Source of the DNA: Nitriliruptorales bacterium
GTDB taxonomy: Bacteria; Actinomycetota; Nitriliruptoria; Euzebyales; Egibacteraceae
NCBI GenBank assembly: GCA_007119305.1
Contig: SKPY01000374.1
Coordinates: forward strand, 1 to 6,483
Direction of reading: 5' to 3'
Length of the DNA stretch: 6,483 bases
Below are positions 1-5,102 of the stretch, piece by piece; positions within the stretch are counted from its first letter, which is position 1; the number at the start of each line of letters is the position of its first letter. The translations under genes and the position numbers were made by a program. The notes beneath the pieces were generated by a model. That model made no database searches, was not told the origin of the DNA, and worked only from the letters and a program-made list of their open reading frames with translations.

Positions 1-1
1 C

Positions 2-520
2 CTGACCACCCCGGACGGGCCGGCGATGCTGGCCCGCGCGTGGCGGATCCGCACCGCCGAGCTCGCCGTGACCGCTCGTGCGGAGCCCCCACCGCCCGCG
101 CCCGAGGAGGGCACGCCCGAGCCCTTCTGGGCCGACGCTCCCGCGACCGGCTGGCACACGGGCGTGGAAGCCCGGTTCACACACGGCGCCTGGCGCCGGC
201 CCGGACCTGCGGGGGTGTGGTTTCGCGCGCGCAGGCCCTTGCTGCCTGCCACCGCGTGGACACCGCTGGCGCGGGTGCTGCTCGTGGCCGACGCCGGCAA
301 CGGCGTGAGCGGCGAGGCCGACCCGGGCACGTTGCTGTTCGTGAACACCGACCTCACCGTGGCCTGCCATCGCCTGCCGGTCGGGGAATGGGTCCACGTC
401 GACGCGCGCACCTGGCTGGAAGCCGACGGGACGGGGCTCGCCGCGAGCGCGCTCTCCGATGAGCGCGGCCTGCTCGGCCGCGGGCTCCAGAGCCTCTTCG
501 TGGCGCCGGTCCGCCCGTGA
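2..520 (+). CDS. Acyl-CoA thioesterase-like protein (TesB-type double hotdog), 3' part
   Basis: This frame is open to the left edge, so the true start lies outside the window; 172 residues are visible. An internal ATG at 26 is in frame but has no Shine-Dalgarno site I can see, and the residues before it read like protein, so I treat the gene as 5'-partial. The C-terminal half matches the TesB/thioesterase-like family: a segment with SPLAR-like TPLARVL, then LLVADAGNGVSG, LLFVNTDLTV, a GEWVHVDARTW strand, and a closing DERGLLGRGLQSLFV. Family members are cytoplasmic and hydrolyse acyl-CoA thioesters; the physiological acyl chain cannot be told from sequence. The linker near the left edge is rich in Pro and Glu, as is common between the two hotdog domains. 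The gene converges on the minus-strand deacylase gene with a 17-nt gap. The family call is fairly firm; the substrate is unknown. Confidence 0.82.
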   Translation: MTTPDGPAMLARAWRIRTAELAVTARAEPPPPAPEEGTPEPFWADAPATGWHTGVEARFTHGAWRRPGPAGVWFRARRPLLPATAWTPLARVLLVADAGNGVSGEADPGTLLFVNTDLTVACHRLPVGEWVHVDARTWLEADGTGLAASALSDERGLLGRGLQSLFVAPVRP

Positions 521-537
521 CCGCGTCGTCGCCGGCC

Positions 538-1008
538 TCAGCCCTCCGGCACGCCGACCGCGACCCGCTCCGGCTCGACCACGCGCAGGTAGTCGCCGAG
601 CCCGACGGTCATCGTCGTGGTGTGGCTGCCGCCGGAGAAGACGAGCCGCTGCTCGGTGAGGAGCCGCTCATCGACGTAGGTGGGCACGCCGTAGAGCTCG
701 CCGAAGGGCGGCTCTGCGCCCGTCTCGCAGTCCGGGAACCGCGCGCTGAAGACCGCCTCGTCCGCCAGCCGCGCTTCGGGCGCGCCGAGCACGTTCGCGG
801 CACGCTCGAGGTCCACGAGCATTGGGGCTGGCACCACGAACATCGCCAGACGGCCCGCGCCTTCGACGAAGACCGGCTTCGCGACGTGCCAGCCAGATTC
901 GTGCTCCGCGGCGGCGACCGCCTGGGCCGTCACCGCCCGGTCGTGGGTGTGCACCTCGTACTCGACGCCGTGACGTTCGAGGAACTCGCGAACACGTTCG
1001 GCGGGCAT
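538..1008 (-). CDS. YbaK/EbsC-family aminoacyl-tRNA deacylase-like protein
   Basis: The protein is 156 residues, one YbaK/aminoacyl-tRNA editing domain and nothing else, the usual length for free-standing members. These trans-editing proteins hydrolyse mischarged aminoacyl-tRNA, typically Ala- or Cys-tRNA(Pro), in the cytoplasm. Visible family marks are HTHDRAVTAQAVA (residues 20-32), the conserved lysine in HVAKPVFV (Lys44), and the glycine/proline loop DCETGAEPPFGELYGVP (93-109), followed by YVDERL. I chose the ATG at 1008 because a GAGGAGAG Shine-Dalgarno stretch lies just upstream and the domain begins there; the frame runs open further, to 1152, but that part overlaps the phosphatase gene and looks like noise. 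Which tRNA is edited cannot be read from the sequence, so no symbol is given. It lies downstream of the PP2C gene on the same strand with a 91-nt gap that holds a possible promoter of its own. Confidence 0.88.
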   Translation of the reverse strand: MPAERVREFLERHGVEYEVHTHDRAVTAQAVAAAEHESGWHVAKPVFVEGAGRLAMFVVPAPMLVDLERAANVLGAPEARLADEAVFSARFPDCETGAEPPFGELYGVPTYVDERLLTEQRLVFSGGSHTTTMTVGLGDYLRVVEPERVAVGVPEG

Positions 1009-1040
1009 CTCACACTCTCCTCGGGTCGCGTGCCACCACG

Positions 1041-1069
1041 GTCCTACACCCTGGACGCGTCCGCGACAA
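1041..1069 (-). promoter_or_regulatory. Possible sigma-70-type promoter for the YbaK-family gene
   Basis: Read on the minus strand, TTGTCG (1064-1069) and TAGGAC (1041-1046) are separated by exactly 17 nt. The first matches four of six bases of the TTGACA -35 consensus; the second resembles the TAGGNT form of actinobacterial -10 elements except for its last base. A start about seven bases past the -10 would give a leader of roughly 25 nt carrying the GAGGAGAG ribosome site before the ATG at 1008. This is pattern matching only; the gene could equally be read through from the phosphatase gene upstream. Confidence 0.35.
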
Positions 1070-1099
1070 GACCAGCGCCGACCAGGCCCGCCGGCGCGG

Positions 1100-1828
1100 C
1101 TAGCCGGAGGCGCCGGCCACGCCGACCACGACGGTGACGTTGTCGGGGCCACCGCCGGCCAGCGCCGCAGCGATGAGGGCGTCGCAGGCCGCCGCAGGCT
1201 CGTGGTGCTCGGCGAGCACGGCGGCGATCTCGTCGTCGCGGACCACCTCGGTCAGGCCGTCGGAGCACAGCAGCAGCCGGTCGCCGGGCTGCAGCGGTTC
1301 CGGCCCGGGGGCGTCCACCTCGACGTGCGGGTCGAGGCCGAGCACCCGCGACAGGACGTTGCGCTCGGGGTGCACGGCCGCGTCGTCGGGGCTGAGCAGC
1401 CCCGCCGCGACCGCCTCCGCGACGGGCGTGTGGTCGGTCGTGAGCTGCCGCAGCCCCTGGTCCGGTCGCAGCAGGTAGGCCCGGCTGTCGCCGACGTGCG
1501 CGAGGTGCACGGCCGCGCCACAGACCACCCCGGCGGTCAGCGTCGTGCCCATGCCGAACCGTTCGGGGTGCTCCTCGGCGTCGGCGATGACCGCGCGGTT
1601 GCCGTCGCGCACCGCCTGCGGGAGCGCGCGGGCGAGCCCGGCGCAGTCACGGTCGTCGCCGTCGAGCGCCTCGACCGGCCCGAGGGCGACCCGCGAGGCG
1701 ACCTCGCCCGCGACGTGCCCGCCGAGCCCGTCGGCCACGGCGAACACGCGCCGGCCGCAGACGAACGCGTCCTCGTTGCCCGGCCGGACGAGCCCCTGGT
1801 GGGTGGCCCCGTGTGCGTGGAACTCCAT
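1100..1828 (-). CDS. PP2C-family serine/threonine protein phosphatase (stand-alone catalytic domain)
   Basis: This 242-residue protein is a complete bacterial PP2C (PPM) metal-dependent phosphatase domain. Its motifs appear in order: RPGNEDAF (15-22, metal-binding Asp20), VADGLGGHVAGE (31-42, metal-binding Asp33), GMGTTLTA (92-99), HVGDSRAYLL (111-120), LTTDHT (129-134), NVLSRVLG (157-164), LLLCSDGLTEVV (185-196, Asp190) and GGPDNVTVVV (226-235, Asp229). Such enzymes use two Mn or Mg ions to remove phosphate from Ser/Thr residues, usually opposing Hanks-type kinases. It resembles the catalytic half of PstP but has no transmembrane segment or extracellular tail, so it should be cytosolic. The ATG at 1828 is preceded by GAGAAGGG at a suitable distance, and the domain starts straight after it. 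No kinase or FHA gene lies in the window, so its partners are unknown. It is divergent from the CapA-type gene. Confidence 0.93.
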   Translation of the reverse strand: MEFHAHGATHQGLVRPGNEDAFVCGRRVFAVADGLGGHVAGEVASRVALGPVEALDGDDRDCAGLARALPQAVRDGNRAVIADAEEHPERFGMGTTLTAGVVCGAAVHLAHVGDSRAYLLRPDQGLRQLTTDHTPVAEAVAAGLLSPDDAAVHPERNVLSRVLGLDPHVEVDAPGPEPLQPGDRLLLCSDGLTEVVRDDEIAAVLAEHHEPAAACDALIAAALAGGGPDNVTVVVGVAGASG

Positions 1829-1979
1829 CTGCAGCGCCCTTCTCGTCGTCGGCCCAAGCGTCGCGCATCCGCGCCTGCAGCGCACGGCGGCGCTCGTCGC
1901 CCCCGGCGCTGGCGGGCGGCTGCGCCCGTTACGTGCGACGCTGGGCACGAAGCGACCACGATGCGTGGGGGTGGTGTGC
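1829..1979. promoter_or_regulatory. Divergent intergenic region between PP2C and CapA-type genes
   Basis: These 151 nt separate two genes transcribed away from each other and must hold whatever promoters they own. I see ribosome sites at both ends: GAGAAGGG before the PP2C start (minus strand) and a G-rich GGGGGTGG run at about 1966-1973 before the CapA-type start. The 9-mer CTGCAGCGC occurs twice (1829-1837 and 1875-1883). I could not find a convincing -35/-10 pair on either strand, so no promoter position is claimed. Confidence 0.45.
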
Positions 1980-2933
1980 ATGCGGCTTGCGCTCGCCGGC
2001 GACACGATGCTCGGCCGCAAGGTCGCCGAGCACATCACGGCCGGCCGGAAGCCGTGGAGCGACGCGGTCGCCGCGCTCGTGGGCGACGCCGACCTCGCGC
2101 TGTGCAACCTCGAGTGCTGCATCTCCGAGCGGGGCGAGCGCTGGCCGGACCCGGGCAAGCCGTTCTTCTTCCGCGCTCCCCCGGTCGCGGCGGAGCTGCT
2201 CGCCGAGCTCGGCATCGACGCGGTGACGCTCGCGAACAACCACGCCCTGGACTACGGTCGGCTGGCCCTGCGCGACACCCTGGACCACCTCGACGCAGCC
2301 GGCATCGCCCACACGGGCGCGGGCAGCGACGTCGCCGCCGCCCGCCGGCCCGCGCTGCTCGAAGCGGCGGGCCTGCGCCTCGCGGTGGCGGGCCTGTCCG
2401 ACCACCCGGCCGAGTACGCAGCGGCACAGGACACGCCGGGCATCGCCTACGCGAACCTGGCCTCGGGGGTGCCCGTCTGGGTGGGGTCCGCGCTCGGATC
2501 CTGTGCCGCCGACGTCGTCGTCGTGACCCCGCACTGGGGGCCGAACATGGTCGCCGCACCCGTGCCGCACGTCCGTGCGGCAGCCCAGCAGCTGGCCGCG
2601 GCGGGAGCGCACCTGGTGGCGGGCCACTCCGCGCACTGCTTCCACGGCGTGGCCCGCAGCGGGCCGACGACCGTGTGCTACGACCTCGGCGACTTCGTCG
2701 ACGACTACGCGGTGCACCCCGAGCGCCGCAACGACCTCGGGTTGCTGTGGTTCGTCGAGGTGGACGAGCGCGGCGTCACCGGCGTCGAGGCCGTGCCGCT
2801 GCACCTCGACTACTGCGTGACCCGCGTCGCCGGCGCCGACGACGCGGCGACCATCGAGCGGCGCCTGCGCGCCGCCTGCGCCCCGCTCGGGACGGGCGTG
2901 CGGCGCACCGGCGACCGCCTCGTGCTCGAGTGA
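1980..2933 (+). CDS. CapA-family protein (PGA_cap, calcineurin-like metallophosphoesterase fold)
   Basis: This 317-residue protein has the metal-binding motifs of the CapA/PgsA family: AGDTMLGR (6-13), NLECCIS (43-49, Asn43/Glu45), TLANNHALDYG (83-93, Asn87-His88), PHWGPN (184-189), AGHSAHCFHGV (214-224, His216, His219, His222) and YDLGDF (234-239). CapA and PgsA are needed for poly-gamma-glutamate capsule synthesis in bacilli, but many actinobacterial homologues are of unknown role. Here the metal motif starts six residues from the N-terminus; I see no signal peptide or membrane anchor, unlike Bacillus PgsA, and no capB- or capC-type genes nearby, so capsule synthesis is not supported. The ATG at 1980 is chosen for the GGGGGTGG run just before it; GTG codons at 1971 and 1974 are in-frame alternatives that add two or three residues. 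It converges on pcm. Confidence 0.88.
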   Translation: MRLALAGDTMLGRKVAEHITAGRKPWSDAVAALVGDADLALCNLECCISERGERWPDPGKPFFFRAPPVAAELLAELGIDAVTLANNHALDYGRLALRDTLDHLDAAGIAHTGAGSDVAAARRPALLEAAGLRLAVAGLSDHPAEYAAAQDTPGIAYANLASGVPVWVGSALGSCAADVVVVTPHWGPNMVAAPVPHVRAAAQQLAAAGAHLVAGHSAHCFHGVARSGPTTVCYDLGDFVDDYAVHPERRNDLGLLWFVEVDERGVTGVEAVPLHLDYCVTRVAGADDAATIERRLRAACAPLGTGVRRTGDRLVLE

Positions 2934-2944
2934 CGCCCGTCCCG
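2888..2944. terminator. 12-bp inverted repeat over the convergent capA-type/pcm junction, possible two-way terminator
   Basis: CGGGACGGGCGT (2888-2899) and its exact complement ACGCCCGTCCCG (2933-2944) are separated by 33 nt that contain the end of the CapA-type gene and its stop codon. A smaller pair, GCGG (2900-2903) and CCGC (2915-2918), could fold inside the loop. The right arm begins at the last base of the capA-type stop, and on the other strand it lies just past the pcm stop, so a hairpin could form at the end of both transcripts. There is no U-run on either side, so intrinsic termination of the classic kind is not shown; actinobacterial terminators often lack one. Confidence 0.4.
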
Positions 2945-2951
2945 CGTGCCG

Positions 2952-3602
2952 CTACCCGTCGCGGAAGCCGTAGCGGCCGGTGAGCGGTACGAAGCGGGCA
3001 CCCCCGAGACGCGACCGCTCCACCAGCTTGCCGCCGCGGCGCGTGTAGCAGATGACGACGTCGTTGCCCCCTCCGCCGACCGGCATCACGAGCCGCCCCC
3101 CTTCGGCGAGCTGCTCACCGAGCGGCGGGGGCACCTCACGGAACGCCGCCGACACGACGATCCCGTCGAACGGGGCGGCGTCGGGGGCGCCCAGGGTCCC
3201 ATCGCCGACGCGCACCTCGACGTTGGTGAACCCCGCACGCGTCAGGTTGGCCGTCGCGGCCTCGGCGAGATCCGGGTAGCGCTCGATGCTGACCACGCGG
3301 GCGCACAGACGCGCGAGCAGGGCGGTCTGGAAGCCGTAGCCGGTGCCGATCTCCAGCGCGGTGTCGTGCGGGCCGAGCTCGAGCACGCTGACCATGTGCG
3401 CGACGAGCGAGGGCTGGCTGGTGGTCTGCCCGTGCGGCAGCGGGACGGGACGGTCGTGGTAGGCGTCGGCGCGCAGGTGCTCGGGCACGAAGTCCGCTCG
3501 GGGCGTGGCCGCCAGGGCCTCGAGCACCCGCGGGTCCGTCACCCCCGCAGCGCGCGTGACGGCCACCAGCCGTTGGGGTCCGTCGTCGTGTCGCCGTCGC
3601 AC
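2952..3602 (-). CDS. pcm: Protein-L-isoaspartate O-methyltransferase
   Basis: This 216-residue cytoplasmic enzyme moves a methyl group from S-adenosylmethionine to the carboxyl of L-isoaspartyl residues in aged proteins, the first step of their repair. The PCMT-specific region RADFVPEHLRADAYHDRPVP (35-54) with HGQTTSQPSLVAHM (57-70) precedes a Rossmann methyltransferase core: motif I LEIGTGYGFQTALLA (83-97), the acidic SAM-ribose position SIER (Glu107), VGDGTLG (132-138), and DGIVVSAAFREVPPPL with GGRLVMPVG downstream. The C-terminal region is complete and the length is typical. The start is the GTG at 3602, with AGAGGG five bases upstream; no other start lies before the conserved core. The gene converges with the CapA-type gene (18-nt gap) and diverges from the NlpC/P60 gene. 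In many bacteria pcm sits near surE or rpoS; that context is absent here. Confidence 0.94.
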   Translation of the reverse strand: MRRRHDDGPQRLVAVTRAAGVTDPRVLEALAATPRADFVPEHLRADAYHDRPVPLPHGQTTSQPSLVAHMVSVLELGPHDTALEIGTGYGFQTALLARLCARVVSIERYPDLAEAATANLTRAGFTNVEVRVGDGTLGAPDAAPFDGIVVSAAFREVPPPLGEQLAEGGRLVMPVGGGGNDVVICYTRRGGKLVERSRLGGARFVPLTGRYGFRDG

Positions 3603-3760
3603 ACTGACCCTCTACCCGCGTGCGCCGCCGTCATGCACGCGCTGGTCAGGGCAAATGGGACAGCGCCGGCGCGCGGGCCTGCGCCGGGGACGGCGTTGGA
3701 CTTTCGGGCGCGGTTCTGCCACCCTTCAGCGCTGTGGCTGACCCGGCACGCCTTCCTCGC
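3603..3760. promoter_or_regulatory. Divergent intergenic region between pcm and the NlpC/P60 gene
   Basis: These 158 nt separate two genes reading outward. A perfect 7-bp GC stem with an 8-nt loop can form from CCGGCGC (3666-3672) and GCGCCGG (3681-3687); it overlaps a 10-base palindrome at 3663-3672. CTGACC appears at 3604-3609 and 3738-3743, with its complement GGTCAG at 3643-3648, a spacing that could be an operator or chance. TTGGAC at 3696-3701 is a weak -35 candidate for the plus strand with CACCCT 18 nt further on. No c-di-AMP riboswitch, which precedes some actinobacterial NlpC/P60 genes, is recognisable. None of these sites is certain. Confidence 0.4.
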
Positions 3761-5011
3761 ATGAGTCCCGCGCTCGTAGAGCCCACGCGCACGCTCCGGA
3801 CCGCGCTCGCGGCGTTGTGCGCGGCTGCGCTCGTCGTCGCGCTGCCGGCGCCGCTCGCCCACGCCGAGCCGGACCGGGACGACGTCGCGCGGGCCGAAGC
3901 CCGCCTCATGGAGCTCGAGGCGGAGCTGTCGCTCGCGGTCGAGCGCTACCACCAGGCGCAGGAGGAGCTCGATGAGCTGAACGCCACGATCGGCGAGCGG
4001 GAGGAGCAGGTCGACGCGCTCGAGCAGGGGATCGCCGCGCAGGCCGACGAGGTCGGCAGCGTCCTGCGGGGGCTGTATCAGGGCACCGCCGTGCGCGGCC
4101 TCGAGACCGTGATCAGCGCAGGCGACGCCGCCGAGGCGCAGCGCCGCATCGGCTACCTGGCGCGTGCGCAGCAGGCGCACCACGGGACGCTGGAGCGCTT
4201 CGTGGTCGACCAGCGCACGCTGGCGGCCGAGGTGGCCGCGCTCGAGTTCGACCGCGAGCGCGCGGTCGCGGCTGACGCCGAGCTCGCCGCACAGGCCGAG
4301 GCGATCGAGGAGCGGCTCGCCGCGCAGGAGAGCGAGGTCGCCGACCTGCGTGCCACCGTCGAGCGCCTCGAGCGCGAGCGGCGCGAGCAGGAGCGGCGCG
4401 AGCAGGAGCGGCGCGAGCAGGAGGAGCAGGAGCGCCGGGAGGCCGCAGAGCGCGAACGCCGCGACGCCGAGGCCCGCGAGCGGGAGGTCGCGGCGCGCGC
4501 CGACCGCAGCCGCTCGGGTGAGGCGCAGACCCAGACGGCGGCCGAGACCACGTCGAGCTCCCAGCCGGCCGCGGAGCCGGAACCCGAACCGGAACCGGAA
4601 CCCGAACCGGAACCGGAACCCGAACCCGAGCCCGAACCGCAGCCGGCGGCCCAGCCGTCGTCGGCGGCTGCCGCGGCGGTCGAGGCCGCGCGGTCGCGCC
4701 TCGGCATGCCCTACCAGTGGGCCGCGAGCGGTCCGAACCGCTTCGACTGCTCGGGCCTGACCTCGTGGGCGTGGCGGCAGGCGGGCGTGGAGATCCCCCG
4801 CAGCTCACGGGCGCAGTACGCCGGGCTGACCAAGGTGTCACGCTCCGAGCTCCGCCCCGGCGACCTCCTCTTCTTCGGCAGCCCGATCCACCACGTCGGC
4901 ATGTACGTCGGCGACGGGCAGATGATCGAGGCGCCCTACACCGGGCAGGTCGTCCGCTACCGCTCGATCAACCGCTCCGACTACGTCGGTGCGGCCCGCC
5001 CCGGCATCTGA
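3761..5011 (+). CDS. Secreted coiled-coil NlpC/P60 peptidoglycan endopeptidase (RipC/CwlO-like plan)
   Basis: The 416-residue protein starts with a Sec signal peptide: Arg at 10 and 13, a hydrophobic stretch 14-32, and a likely cut after AHA (33-35). Residues 38 to about 265 are heptad-like, full of Glu, Arg and Ala, a long coiled coil. A Pro-Glu linker follows (272-293), then an NlpC/P60 domain (about 303-416). The catalytic set is visible: FDCSGL with Cys330, HVGMYVG with His378, and Glu390 twelve residues later, a Cys-His-Glu arrangement as in mycobacterial RipA. The domain should cut peptide stems of peptidoglycan outside the membrane. In RipC and CwlO-type proteins the coiled coil is used for control by FtsEX; that is inference here. 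The ATG at 3761 lacks a Shine-Dalgarno site; a GTG at 3734 is an in-frame alternative adding nine residues. Cys20 lacks a lipobox context, so it is not a lipoprotein. Confidence 0.93.
   Translation: MSPALVEPTRTLRTALAALCAAALVVALPAPLAHAEPDRDDVARAEARLMELEAELSLAVERYHQAQEELDELNATIGEREEQVDALEQGIAAQADEVGSVLRGLYQGTAVRGLETVISAGDAAEAQRRIGYLARAQQAHHGTLERFVVDQRTLAAEVAALEFDRERAVAADAELAAQAEAIEERLAAQESEVADLRATVERLERERREQERREQERREQEEQERREAAERERRDAEAREREVAARADRSRSGEAQTQTAAETTSSSQPAAEPEPEPEPEPEPEPEPEPEPEPQPAAQPSSAAAAAVEAARSRLGMPYQWAASGPNRFDCSGLTSWAWRQAGVEIPRSSRAQYAGLTKVSRSELRPGDLLFFGSPIHHVGMYVGDGQMIEAPYTGQVVRYRSINRSDYVGAARPGI
4376..4420 (+). repeat. Three perfect 15-bp tandem copies in the coiled coil of the NlpC/P60 gene
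   Basis: The unit GAGCGGCGCGAGCAG is present three times without a mismatch (4376-4390, 4391-4405, 4406-4420), then decays into GAGGAGCAGGAGCGC. It encodes ERREQ three times, residues 206-220. Because the unit is five codons rather than a seven-residue heptad, each copy shifts the coiled-coil register, so copy number may change packing of the helix. Perfect identity at synonymous sites points to recent duplication. Confidence 0.85.
4577..4624 (+). repeat. 18-bp tandem repeat coding the Pro-Glu linker
   Basis: The unit CCGGAACCCGAACCGGAA occurs perfectly at 4577-4594 and 4595-4612, with a partial third copy to 4624. It codes alternating Pro-Glu between the coiled coil and the catalytic domain; the whole Pro-Glu stretch covers residues 272-293. 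Nine of its eleven Glu codons are GAA, whereas the rest of the gene uses GAG throughout except at 3896 and 4454. Such a linker is expected to be extended, acidic and rigid, suitable for spanning part of the wall. Confidence 0.85.
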
Positions 5012-5067
5012 GGACGCGGCCCCGGGCCCGCGGCGACGCCCCGGCTCGTGCACGCCGTCGGGACACG

Positions 5068-5073
5068 TAGGCT
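5068..5073 (+). promoter_or_regulatory. Possible -10 element of an add promoter
   Basis: TAGGCT fits the TANNNT/TAGGNT form of actinobacterial -10 elements and would put the transcript start near 5080, leaving a leader of about 23 nt that contains the ribosome site of adenosine deaminase. The 91-nt gap after the NlpC/P60 gene leaves room for a promoter, and the two genes have unrelated roles. No good -35 hexamer is present at the expected distance, where the sequence is CTCGTG (5045-5050). Confidence 0.38.
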
Positions 5074-5090
5074 GGCGGCGCAGTCGCAGG

Positions 5091-5097
5091 GAAGGAG
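5091..5097 (+). promoter_or_regulatory. Ribosome binding site deciding the add start
   Basis: GAAGGAG is a near-perfect Shine-Dalgarno sequence, five bases before the GTG at 5103. It fixes the start of adenosine deaminase at this GTG although the frame is open back to 4989 and beyond the end of the previous gene. Confidence 0.8.
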
Positions 5098-5102
5098 CAG
5101 CC

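Noticed and set aside
531..550. GCCGG/CCGGC inverted repeat at the convergent end of the thioesterase and YbaK-family genes
   Set aside because: Only five base pairs with a ten-base loop, no U-run, and mostly inside the coding end of the minus-strand gene; expected often by chance at this GC content.
1009..1152. N-terminal extension of the YbaK-family frame by 48 residues
   Set aside because: The extension overlaps the phosphatase gene, has no family similarity, and the ATG at 1008 has a good ribosome site exactly where the domain begins.
1871..1883. Near-palindrome around CTGCAG as a regulator binding site
   Set aside because: The two halves are offset by one base, so the dyad is imperfect, and the short 9-mer repeat at 1829 overlaps the PP2C leader; too weak to call an operator.
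1829..2239. Long upstream extension of the PP2C frame
   Set aside because: It runs antisense through the 5' part of the CapA-type gene and codes Ser/Ala/Arg-rich noise; the PP2C domain starts cleanly at the ATG at 1828.
1202..2983. 593-codon plus-strand open frame
   Set aside because: It is a shadow frame across the antisense of PP2C and a wrong frame of the CapA-type gene; its Arg/Gly/Ala-rich composition is typical of high-GC shadow frames.
3818..3820. Cys20 of the NlpC/P60 protein as a lipoprotein cysteine
   Set aside because: The preceding residues AAL do not make a lipobox, because a small residue is needed directly before the Cys; it sits in the hydrophobic core of an ordinary signal peptide ending at AHA.
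4153..4707. Minus-strand frame with a long Gly-Ser repeat
   Set aside because: The Gly-Ser run is simply the complement of the Pro-Glu repeat of the NlpC/P60 gene read in another frame.
5012..5060. GC-rich stretch after the NlpC/P60 stop as a terminator
   Set aside because: I could not build a stem longer than four or five pairs with a sensible loop, and no U-run follows.
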